Source: Pseudoips prasinana
Taxonomy: Eukaryota; Arthropoda; Insecta; Lepidoptera; Nolidae
Assembly: GCA_951640165.1 (NCBI GenBank)
Contig: OX621254.1
Location: forward strand, 29,858,001-29,922,000
Length of the DNA: 64,000 nucleotides
Reading direction: 5' to 3'
Below are positions 30,157 to 39,391 of the stretch, one piece after another; the first letter of the stretch is position 1; each line of letters starts with the position of its first letter. The notes beneath the pieces are model-generated. The model did no database searches and was not told the DNA's origin. It saw nothing but the letters and a program-made list of their open reading frames with translations. The position numbers and the translations under genes are program-made.

Positions 30157-30404
30157 TAATATCTAGGGACAATGTCACACAGATCATCCTAGCCCCAAAC
30201 TAAGCAAAGCTTGTACTTTGGGTACCAGGCGACGATATACATACTCATATAGATAGATAAATACTTATATACATAGAAAACATCCATGAGTCAGAAACAA
30301 ATATTCGTGTTCATCACATAAATATTTGCACTTACCGGGATTCGAACCCAGGACCACCAGCTTCGGAGGCAGGAGAACTACCAACTTGGCTACGATGACC
30401 GTCT
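30157..30404 (-). mobile_element. SINE-A copy
   Basis: Minus-strand body CACAGATCATCCTAGCCCCA to the head GACGGTCATCGTAGCCAAGT. Box B is GGGTTCGAATCCCGG. Confidence 0.82.
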
Positions 30405-30519
30405 ATATATATATAAAATACACAGTATATAAAATGTATAAAATACACAGTTATAACAATAACTGGGTATGTTTTGCAGAAAAATCTCATTTACTCCTTT
30501 TATTGTCCATCCTTGGATT

Positions 30520-30575
30520 CGAAGGCGCTTATTAACAGCGTTCAACCACGCTACCATTAGACCAACGAGGGATTC
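30520..30575 (-). mobile_element. SINE-C head scrap
   Basis: Reverse gives CGTTGGTCTAATGGTAGCGT and GGTTGAACGC, a box A region. No box B is left. Confidence 0.45.
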
Positions 30576-30678
30576 AAACAACAAATATTTATTAGAAATA
30601 CTTAAACCTTGGCAAGTATGTACGAATACTCCGTAGAACATTTCTCATCGATTTGAGACTCGAACTTTGAAATTCGCT

Positions 30679-31250
30679 ATAGGAATGCCCGTCTAACATG
30701 GAACACAGTAAAACAAGATGTGTCCTAACTCATGTTAAGGCTTTTAAATGTGATATACAACTGATCTGCTTCGTTGGTCTAGCGGTAGCGTGTTCGACCG
30801 AAGATAATGAGGTCCTGGGTTCAAATCTCATGTCGGCCCAAAGATTGATTTTGGGAATTTTCTGTTAAGAAGTCCGAAGTCTGGTCTGACTTCAGCTTGG
30901 AAATTCTTCGGGCTATGTCGGTTACTTCGGTATGCCTGTGGATCTTCAACATGTCTGATTCGATTACATAGTGAAACAAATATATTTCTAAATACATACA
31001 TAAAAATGATAAATTCATGTATGTATTTAGAAATATATTTGTTTCTTCTCTATTCTTCTTAATAGAAAATTCCCAAAATCACTGTTTGGGCCAACACGGG
31101 ATTTGTACCCAGGACCTCATTATCTTCGGTTGAACACTATCGTTATACCAACGGGGCAGATCAGTAGTATATCACATTTAACGCCTTTACATGAGTAAGG
31201 ACACACCTTGTTTTACTGGGTTCCATGTTAGACGGGCATTCCTATACATT
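30679..31250. repeat. foldback pair: ~190-bp inverted repeat containing SINE-C heads
   Basis: Left arm 30679-30870 (TATAGGAATGCCCGTCTAAC, SINE-C head, TTTTGGGAATTTTCTGTTAA) recurs inverted at about 31060-31248. A second inverted pair, GAAACAAATATATTTCTAAA (30972) against its complement ending 31044, lies inside. Between the arms, 30889-30966 is a minus-strand RTE scrap (CTTCGGGCTATGTCGGTTAC). Confidence 0.75.
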
Positions 31251-31276
31251 CCTACATAAAAATGATAAATAATATA

Positions 31277-31530
31277 ATATATATCTGGGGACAATGTCAC
31301 ACAGATCAACCTAGCCCCAAATTAAGCAAAGCTTGTACTATGGGTACCAGGCGACGATATATATACTTATATATATATATAGATAAATACTTATACACAT
31401 AGAAAACATCCCTAACTCAGAAACAAATATTCGTGCTCATCACACAAATATTTGCACTTACCGGGATTCGAACCCAGGACCACCAGCATCGTAGGAAGGA
31501 TCACTACCAACTAGGCTACGGTGACGGTCG
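31277..31530 (-). mobile_element. SINE-A copy
   Basis: Full body and head on the minus strand, ending GACCGTCACCGTAGCCTAGT in reverse. Flanks resume with ATTCATGTATGTATTTAGAA, which also occurs at 31012, so it interrupts a duplicated segment. Confidence 0.8.
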
Positions 31531-31799
31531 AAATTCATGTATGTATTTAGAAATATATTCATCAGTTATCTGGTTATCATAGTACAAGTTCTGCCTAGTT
31601 TGGGATCAGTGCGCAGTGTGTTAGTTGTGCCATATTTAGTTATTCCATGGTTTGCTCCACAGAGATCTCGTAAGCTCTAATATATCTTGTAAGAAAAGAA
31701 CAAGGCGTACATACAAAAGAAGCTGTAATCATCCAAATTGGTGTTTTCCCGCAATTTTTAAGCCAATACGACGCCGTCTATCTTATTATAGAACGTAGA

Positions 31800-32105
31800 G
31801 ACAAATTTGACCATACTTAGACCCTCTCGCCAAAAGTGGAAATTTCATCCTTATTACCAGGATGAATGGTCATCTACCACTGTGCGTTTCACAAGAAACT
31901 TTTTGCCACGCACTACCGCTCTGTGGAATCAATTAGCTGGGGAGGTATTTCCGATCCGGTATGACATGGCAACCTTCAAGAAGCGACCCTATTCTTTTCT
32001 TAAAGGCCGGCAACGCACTTGCAGCTCCTCAGGTGTTGCGAGTGTCCATGGGCGGCGGTGATCACTTACCATCAGGTGACCCACTTGCTCGTTTGCCATC
32101 CTATT
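31800..32105 (+). pseudogene. LINE-M ORF2 C-terminus and 3' UTR
   Basis: From 31807 one frame gives [40 protein letters not shown] and [20 protein letters not shown], running into UTR with GGCGGCGGTGATCACTTACC. The region TVRF.R.FLPRT..LWN.L...VFP marks the end of a LINE ORF2. It is 5'-truncated; the tail at 32105 is an A-run. Confidence 0.7.
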
Positions 32106-32204
32106 ACATAAAAAAAACTAAGAAGAACATAATTTCATTTAATCATTGATCCTAAAATACGATTCTACTACATACGCTCAATTGAAAGAAAAAATTTAAA
32201 CACA

Positions 32205-32395
32205 ATTGTATCTCATCACACTAAAATTGTAAAGGTAAATGTTTGTGAGTGTGTATGTTTTTTACTCTTTCACGCATAAACCACCGGACGCATTTTGATG
32301 AAACTTTGATGTAATATAGCTTATATATCCGAATAACACATAGGCTATTTATTCTTTATAAAATTTAATGCGGGAAAAACCGCATTAAATTCAAT
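32205..32395 (+). mobile_element. Heli-B copy
   Basis: CACACTAAAATTGTAAAGG, GTTTGTGAGTGTGTATG, ACATAGGCTATTTATTC and a 3' hairpin GCGGGAAAAACCGC. The terminal CAGCTAG is replaced by other sequence. Confidence 0.7.
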
Positions 32396-32867
32396 TCCGC
32401 TTCATCAGTAGTTTATTAAGACTTTAGGATGATAAAGCTTACGTCTTGTATAGACTCCATGTTACAACGAAGCGAGACTACAGGATGTGTAAGAGTTCTC
32501 GGAAGCAATAAGTTAAAAGGTATTTCCGGGACAATTTAATGAAAATTATTTTGAAACAGAAATCTAATTTTAGACTCTCTGCGAATAAACGCTTGATACG
32601 CTTTTCAATTTACAAAGTTTAAGGTAATTTGTGTCTACCGCCTAAATTAGTGACTTAAAACCCTCATTAAAAATTTATAATCAGCAAAAGAGTGTTAAAT
32701 GGTCGTCGGCCATTTTGATAAAGCAGACCAATTTCGAGTATCAACTGACTTCCAAAGAATAGGTAATAAATTGTATGTTTCATTATCTACAGTACTTTAT
32801 CTCTTTTTTATACGCTAGAGAATGGCCCAATTCCATGCCAAACCAATTAAACAAACTTATATAAAAT
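32396..32867. other. unassigned sequence
   Basis: No feature recognised in about 470 bp. Confidence 0.45.
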
Positions 32868-33050
32868 CCTACAAATATTATAAATTCAAACGTTTGTGAG
32901 TATGGATGGATCTATGGATGTTTGGTACACTTTCACGCAAAAACTACTAAACTACTTTTTATGAAACTTTGTAGTAATATAGCTTATATATCCAAATACC
33001 ACATAAGCTATGTTTTATAAAGTATGATGCGGTTGATAACGCAGGGCATA
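32868..33050 (+). mobile_element. Heli-B copy, degenerate 3' end
   Basis: TCCTACAAATATTATAAATT to GCGGTTGATAACGCAGGGCA. The 3' hairpin persists with changes and the CTAG is lost. Confidence 0.65.
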
Positions 33051-33055
33051 TGGAA

Positions 33056-33498
33056 TTGAGGAGTTCCGAACAAGCCGATTTCTGAAAAGGCCAGAGTGAA
33101 GAGTATAACCAGCCGTTGTATATAACTTATGGTGCTATATTATCGAACACAACTAAATTTTACAAGTATGTTTTGTTCCAATAAAGATAAGATATTATTA
33201 AGCATTTGTGAGCTATGAGAAAGCCTTTGATTCGACCGAAACCTGGCCATGTTGAGGTCTCTTCAAAGGTGCCAAATAAACTACCGATATATCGAGATTT
33301 TAAAGTGTATAGTATTAGAATGCCACTACGTCAGTCCTCCTCTAGGACTAGAACTCGAACTTATCCGATTGCAGCTAGGCGTGACGCAGGGAGATGTAAT
33401 AATTCCGAATTTGTTAAGCTTCGGGCCTGGAAAGGCTTTGCCATGAATGTTAATGGCCAGTACATGAGGCACTTTCGATTTGCCTATCATATAGTTTG
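33056..33498 (+). pseudogene. old RTE reverse transcriptase fragment
   Basis: Pieces 33064-33116 and 33206-33498 match the RTE RT region around 40000-40420: CCGAACAAGCCGATTTCTGA, TGAGCTATGAGAAAGCCTTT and GGCGTGACGCAGGGAGATG. The FVDYEKAFD block survives as SYEKAFDSTE..., and the FADD block has decayed to FAYH. Frames are broken and the intervening 33117-33205 is unrelated. This is an older copy than the one at 38 kb. Confidence 0.7.
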
Positions 33499-33775
33499 AC
33501 AGGCCTGTGGCGTGTTTGGTAAAGCTTGCTTTGCACGCCGCAGGTCGTGGGTTCGATTCCCCATTCGCACCCAAGACAGATATTTGTGTGCATGAACATG
33601 TCTGTTTGTCCTGATTATGAAGTCCTGAGTATTTTGTAAATACATATTTATACCTACAATAGAAAAGTAGTATATGTAATATATCAGTTATCTGGTTTCT
33701 ATAGTACAAGCTTTGTTTAGTTAGGGATCAGATGACCGTGTGTGAATAATGTCCTTAGATATTATTATTATAGTA
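33499..33775 (+). mobile_element. SINE-B copy
   Basis: Begins GACAGGCCTGTGGCGTGTTT, box B GGTCGTGGGTTCGATTCCCC, then TGAACATGTCTGTTTGTCCT and the shared body ending CCTTAGATATTATTATTA. Confidence 0.78.
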
Positions 33776-34292
33776 GTCATAGCTGGAAGACTTTGGAACT
33801 TTGGAAGACCCAGACAAAGTAACCGGTGCAAGAAAAGAATGACGCTAATTACCTATAACCCTTTATTTCGCTACACATAACCCGGAATCCGGCATACGGG
33901 ATCTCTAGGGCCCCCTCAAAATGTCCCCAGATAATCCCACCGCTCAAGTAAAAAATTGGAATTTTTCCTGTATCGACTTCAGACGGTCTAGGGACATCCG
34001 ATCCCTATTTTCATCCGGAAGTAACCGGTTCATGTTACGGTTTCTCCGGCGATCCGATTCGTAAATGTATACCTATAGCTTTACTTCCGCGACTTCGGTC
34101 TTGTGTGTCTACGACTTTCTCATTTCTTTCTTTAAATATGACTAACTAACTATAATAAAATTAAGAATTAAGAGCGCTATTAGGATTTCTAAAAAGATTC
34201 TTTTCATTTAGCATTAATCTATATTCGAGTTCTGCATGAAGGCAAGTCAAGCTTAGTTACTTTACTCAAAAAAATAGCAATATTTTTTCGCT
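33776..34292. other. unassigned sequence
   Basis: Moderately GC-rich for this window at 33880-34080 (ACCCGGAATCCGGCATACGG). No frame or motif recognised. Confidence 0.4.
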
Positions 34293-34483
34293 GCGTGGTT
34301 CTCGTAGTAACTTTCGTAGCAGTAGTGAAATCAAATTCATCTACGTATGTCGTAGCAGTCACGTCGAATGTTTTCCATTCGACGAGACTGCTACGACAAA
34401 TGTACCTACGTAGCGATATTTTTTGAAAGAAGTACCTAAGCGTGGTTCTCGTAGTAACTTTCGTAGCAGTAGTGAAATCAAAT
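34293..34483. repeat. direct repeats enclosing a long hairpin
   Basis: A 44-bp sequence (GCGTGGTTCTCGTAGTAACT...) occurs at 34293-34336 and again at 34440-34483. Between them a hairpin has 20-nt arms, 34351-34370 and 34376-34395, with one mismatch and the loop TTTTC. Family unknown. Confidence 0.85.
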
Positions 34484-34512
34484 ATAGTTAAACTAATATT
34501 AAGAAGAGAAAC

Positions 34513-34738
34513 ATAGCTCGTAGAGCCGACGGCCGCTGGGGCAGAAAGGTTCTCGAGTGGCGACCACGAACCGGAAGACGCAGCGTGGGCAGGCCTCCTA
34601 CAAGATGGACCGATGATCTTGTGCGGGTCGCTGAAAATCGCTAGATGCGGATAGCGCAAGACCGGCAATTGTGGAGATCTTTGGGGGAGGCCTTTGTCCA
34701 GCAGTGGACGTCTTTCGGCTTATATGATGATGATGATG
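34513..34738 (+). mobile_element. 5'-truncated RTE copy with 12-bp TSD
   Basis: 226 bp nearly identical to the 3' end of the RTE at 40960-41185; I count about five differences. It ends in TGATGATGATG. AAGAAGAGAAAC occurs at 34501-34512 and 34739-34750, the target duplication. Confidence 0.92.
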
Positions 34739-34854
34739 AAGAAGAGAAACGCTTTGATTTATTAATGTTTGTTTGTAATAAATTAACTAAAAAACGACTC
34801 GACTGATTAAACTAAAAACCTCGGGCTTTTATACATAATTTCGTCTACCTGGTC

Positions 34855-35135
34855 GGTCTAGCGGTAACGTGTGCAACCGTAGATACGAGGTCTTGGGCTC
34901 AAATCCCGGGTCGGACCAAAAAGAGATTTGGAGATTTTTCTTTAAAATTTCTCAATAGCAGTATGGGAGCTGGCGCTATTACAGCCCCGGGCCTCGGAGA
35001 GTACGTTTAGGCATTGGCCCTGTACCTGACCTCATGTCGGTCGAGTAGAAAGTCACCCCAACGGATCATGAGAGTAATGGAATGGAAACTGTCCCTTTGT
35101 TTGAGCACACACTTGTGCACGATAATCTAATATCA
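34855..35135 (+). mobile_element. SINE-C copy
   Basis: Head CTGGTCGGTCTAGCGGTAAC, box B GGGCTCAAATCCCGGGTCGG; body CCTCGGAGAGTACGTTTAGG and GACCTCATGTCGGTCGAGT. The 3' block is missing. Confidence 0.72.
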
Positions 35136-35146
35136 AATAAGAGGTC

Positions 35147-35647
35147 TAATCAAAATAAGAGGTCGGGTCAAAAAATATAAGCTACATATTATCACGCTAT
35201 CACCTACGGGGGAGGAGCTGTGATAATATATAAAAAAAAAAAAAAAAAAAAAAAAAACCCACACTCACACACACACACACACACGCGCACAAACAAACTT
35301 TATACTTTATGATGCACATTACCATTTTCATTGATATTTGCATGTTTTTATGTTTATTTTCCTTTTTATCACCTTATTGTTAAAAATGTAACTTTTTGTT
35401 ATTATTGTGTACATTTCAGGCTGTATTTGTAAATCGGTCCGAGTGGAAAACTGGTGACCTGTATCACAGGTTATTTTTATACCTACTTCAGGCACCAGCG
35501 ATCCTCAACCTACCTTGTAAAACTAGCTTTAGAATAAAATGACATTTGTAACTTGTGGTTGATGGTGAGAAATAAATTCATTTTTATTATTTATTATTAT
35601 TAAAAAAAAAAAAAAAACGCGGATAAAATCGCGGGGCACAGCTAGTT
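35147..35647 (+). mobile_element. Heli-A 3' part interrupted by an mRNA-like segment
   Basis: Left piece 35147-35231 (AGAGGTCGGGTCAAAAAATA to GAGCTGTGATAATATAT) and right piece 35618-35647 (CGCGGATAAAATCGCGGGGC...CTAG) are consecutive Heli-A parts. The 5' half of the Helitron is missing. Confidence 0.7.
35232..35617 (+). other. poly(A)-bounded transcript-like insertion (possible processed retrocopy of a 3' UTR)
   Basis: Opens with A26 and a CA-rich run, then unique sequence with AATAAA at 35533-35538 and 35571-35576, and closes with A16. An AATAAA about 25-30 nt before an A tract is what a retroposed mRNA 3' end looks like. No coding frame is visible; the minus ORF 35529-35714 is incidental. 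The source gene is unknown. Confidence 0.5.
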
Positions 35648-35829
35648 TTCTTATATAAACAATATCTCCTCCTCCAAAAATTACGATAATGCACTTAAGG
35701 CATTTGCAAGGCATTCATACCAACCGGAAAACGCCCACTACTGGAAAAATACCCTCCCCGTAGATATCCACAATTTCCGGTTCTGCGATACCCACATCCA
35801 ATCACAGGCTGTGTGGCTAACGGCCTAGA

Positions 35830-35960
35830 ACCTAGTCAGCCCTGACTGCTAAGCCAGAGGTCGATTCCTACCCGGGAGAAATCTTTGGGTGATGAACGCG
35901 ATCATTTGTTCTGGGTGTAATTTATCTATAATATAATACGAGTAATTTCCCACCCAGGAC
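35830..35960 (+). mobile_element. SINE-E fragment
   Basis: CTAGTCAGCCCTGACTGCTA, GCCAGAGGTCGATTCCTACC and TCATTTGTTCTGGGTGTAAT: the head and linker without the 3' body. Confidence 0.6.
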
Positions 35961-36540
35961 ATTATAACAATTCCCACCCAGGACAATTTATCAGTTCCAA
36001 CCCAGGACAGATATTTGTGTGTATGAACATGTCTGTTTGTCTTGAGTCTGGGTGTAATTATCTAATATTACGCACTCGTAGGTTCTGCCCATTAAAACTC
36101 AGAGATATTTTCCACACACAATATATATTCGAATATAGTAACGTTCTCATCTACCGTCGTACAAAGAATGCCTCTTTAATAATTCTCCCACCCTATTTAT
36201 ATTTTTATCAGTGACCAACATTTCAAAGTCTAATATCGATTATTAATAGTTTTAAGATGTAAAATTATTATAGAATTATTATAGTAATTCATGAAATGAT
36301 AATCACTAATCAAATAAATAATCACAGTGTAAAAATATTGTTATAACATAGCAGCTACGTCATAACCGTTGCGCGGCTATTGAGTACTTGATAACATTAT
36401 ATAAGTATGTATTTACAAAAGAAAAGTAGTATATGTAATATATCAGTTATCTGGTTTCCATAGTACAAGCTCTGCTTAGTTTGGGATCAGATGGGAATGT
36501 GTTAGTTATCCCAAGATATTTATACTTATATTATTTGTAG
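35961..36540 (+). mobile_element. SINE-B copy split by ~330 bp
   Basis: Front 35961-36068 (CCCAGGACAGATATTTGTGT, TGTCTGTTTGTCTTGAGTCT) and back 36400-36540 (AAGTATGTATTTACAAAAGA to CCCAAGATATTTA). The intervening sequence is AT-rich and has no clear termini. Confidence 0.62.
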
Positions 36541-37554
36541 GTCAATCGTGAGCTAGTGAAGAATCCTATTGACCTATTTCTTATGTTGACATAAAGTATA
36601 TAAGACCATCTACATTTATATAGGTATTTACATAACCATTTGTGCATTCCGTAGAAGGATACGTCTATTATTCGTCAAAGTAGGCTGTCTGGCCGTTAGC
36701 CTTTGCCATTGCCAATTCGAAGGATGAGAGGGATGCCAAAGAGATGAATCCATCACCCGGGTCAATCTCTACACGTGTTTCTGATTTGTTTCTTATACAA
36801 CATAGAAGCTAAAGCGTGTAAAACTTGTATTATTATGTGTGTGTGTGTGTTTTAAAACATTCGATTCCTTTACAGGTTGGTATCAATAGAATATTGATAG
36901 CAACCTGTAATTTACAATATATTTAAAAAATGATGATTTTGAATATATGTTTTTTTTTTATTTACTTAAACTTTATGCACAACATATTGTATAAAAGCGG
37001 ACTTAATGCCATAGGCATTCTTTATCAGTCGACCTTGGGGTGATGCAGAGATTACATGGTAGATGCACTATGAGCTTAAAGAATAAAACATGGTAGATCA
37101 GTGTAACAATAGGTTAACTTAATGTAAACTTAAACGAATACAAAATAAAGGATATATTGATATTTGAGACTCAAAGTGCTTTTTAATGCAGCTCCTTTGT
37201 TTTAAATAGACTTCAAGTTGGAATAAATGTAACTTACTATTTAAAAAAAATGATTTCTTCTCTATCTTTATAATATATGATTTTTCATATATTGTAAAGG
37301 ATAAAGGATCACTGTTATGGATTAATGAGCGGGGGTTTTCTTTTAAAGAAATAATCTGATTAAATTAGTTAAAACCTTGCCTCGAAAGAAGAAGGTAACA
37401 TATTATAGTCAGGAGTCAAACGAAATTTGATATCTGTTCTTACTATGTTGATTACCTTGACTCTAATATTGGTATAATATTGGTACCTCGCCGCAGTGGG
37501 TGAGACTGAGAGTCGACCTCAATAGAATAAGGGAGCAAACAAGAAATCACACTT
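36541..37554. other. unassigned AT-rich sequence
   Basis: About 1 kb without a family or ORF of note; includes a short GT run at 36835-36850 and the inverted pair ACAGGTTG/CAACCTGT at 36873-36909. Confidence 0.45.
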
Positions 37555-37925
37555 AATATTATAAAGCTGAAAGTTTGTGAGTGTGTATGTTTGTTACCTC
37601 CTAATTAAATTTCAGTAAATTTTGGGATGGAGTTAGCTTTTTTATTTTAACGTGGGGAAATCCTTTACGGATCCCTGCCGCTGGGCAAGCGACAGGGTAT
37701 GTCGGGCTCCCAGTGGAGATTACCGGTGTACGGATTAATACCCCACAGTGTTTCCACAACTACCTTTAGTCTAGGTCACTGGATTCGCGCAAGCATGCAC
37801 CGCAGCCTAAACAGGTTTTGACCCATCTGCACGAGATGGAGTTAGCTGACACCCTGGATTAACACTTAGGCTATAATTTATAAAGTTTGACGCGGGTAAA
37901 ACCGCGGGCAGAGCTAGTAAGAAAT
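37555..37925 (+). mobile_element. Heli-B copy interrupted by a LINE tail
   Basis: TAATATTATAAAGCTGAAAG ... GATGGAGTTAGCT, then after the insertion GACACCCTGGATTAACAC ... CGGGTAAAACCGCGGGCAGA and GCTAG. It is the Heli-B plan with a 196-bp insertion. Confidence 0.78.
37639..37834 (-). mobile_element. 5'-truncated LINE-R-like insertion with 13-bp TSD
   Basis: Flanked by exact GATGGAGTTAGCT at 37626-37638 and 37835-37847. A T-rich left edge (the 3' A tail in reverse) precedes GTGGGGAAATCCTTTACGGA, which looks like the 3' UTR of an R1/jockey-like LINE. Confidence 0.85.
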
Positions 37926-38272
37926 AATTCCAAGTAAATATATTAAATAGCCGGGTTACCCATGAAATATGAAACCCACCATAATACCTAATCAAAATGT
38001 CGTTGACCCTGTCTGTACTTTTTCATTGCAAAGTACTTACATTAACTTCCCTAACTTTTCCCAGAGGGCGTGCCGGGGTAAACACATTTGTTATACATTT
38101 ATATCAGGTTAAAGGGATCTGAAGGTAACAATCTTAAGCAATAAAGCTAATTATGCTGTATTATTTTATGTTTGGAGGCCGACCTTTTTCTTTTTAAGAC
38201 TACCAAGTCCTTAAAAATAGATACATATGGTAACCGATGTTATTAAAGTAGTAAAATTGTTTTATGTTGGGT
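37926..38272. other. unassigned flank of the RTE element
   Basis: Pre-insertion DNA upstream of the RTE element. No feature seen. Confidence 0.4.
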
Positions 38273-38282
38273 ATGGGAATCG

Positions 38283-39134
38283 GTGCTAAGAATCCCCGGC
38301 AGATTCCGCGTTACCAACACCGACGACCTCTGGCCCTGGCAACATATAACACACGTACACTGCGGTCCGACGAGAATAACCGAACTGGAGGAAGAATTGA
38401 GCAGGTTACATTGGGATATTGTAGGATTATCTGAAGTCCGAAGAGAGGGGGAGGACTCGATAATACTGAAATCCGGAAACCTGCTCTATTACCGGGAGGG
38501 TGACCAAATATCCCAAGGTGGTGTCGGGTTCATAATCCACAAGTCCCTAGTGAACAACCTAGTGAAAATCGAGAGTGTGTCGACGAGGGTTGCGTACCTT
38601 ATACTCAGAATCACCAAGCGGTATTCGTTGAAGGTTATACAGGTATACACACCCACTTCGACACACTCCGACGATGAGGTCGAGGTTATGTATGAGGACA
38701 TATCCAGAGCCATACATACCTCTAACTCCTATTTCACTGTGGTCATGGGGGACTTTAACGCGAAGCTGGGCAAACGATTCGGTAATGAGCTGAGAGTGGG
38801 GCAATTTGGAACTGGTGACCGGAACCCCCGGGGCCAAATGTTGGCCGACTTCATGGAGAAGGAGGGACTCTTTATGATGAATTCCTTCTTCAGGAAGCCG
38901 GATCACCGAAACTGGACCTGGGTGAGCCCGGATGGTAAAACTAAAAATGAGATAGACTTTATCTTGTCGACGAGACGACAGATGTTCAATGATGTCTCCG
39001 TGATCAATGCGGTTAAAACCGGGAGCGATCACAGACTGGTCAGAGGCTTATTGAACCTTAATGTCAAACTCCAGAGGTCCCGACTGATAAAGTCTACGCT
39101 CCGACCTTTACCTATCCACGTCCAAAACCCCTAA
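38283..39134 (+). pseudogene. RTE apurinic-like endonuclease domain
   Basis: A 283-codon frame beginning with GTG, not ATG. Motifs in order: GLSEVR (catalytic Glu at about residue 51), VVMGDFNAKLG (156-163, Asp and Asn), KNEIDFIL (221-228, the Asp of the late motif) and TGSDHRLV (246-253, Asp-His pair). These are the active-site elements of the exonuclease-endonuclease-phosphatase fold that nicks DNA to prime RTE insertion. The N-terminus is out of frame: RTLRSDE is read in another frame just before RITELEEELS. The frame ends at TAA 39132-39134, where active elements continue into the linker PFQLELQNRFECL. All catalytic residues I can place are intact. Confidence 0.88.
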
Positions 39135-39391
39135 CCATTTCAGCTCGAACTGCAAAACCGTTTCGAATGCCTAGCAGACTGCGAGGAAGTGGACTCATAC
39201 TATGACAGGCTCGTAGAAGCTGTCCATACGGCTGGGTCTAAGGTCTTCAAGGCCCGCCGTACAAACAGAACTAAAAAGATCTCTGACTTTACCCTGCAAC
39301 TGCAACAATGGAAGATAGACGGAAAATGGTTCTGACATCCTCAGATGATGCTACCAGATATCGGCAGCTCAACAGATAGATCTCAAAGTCT

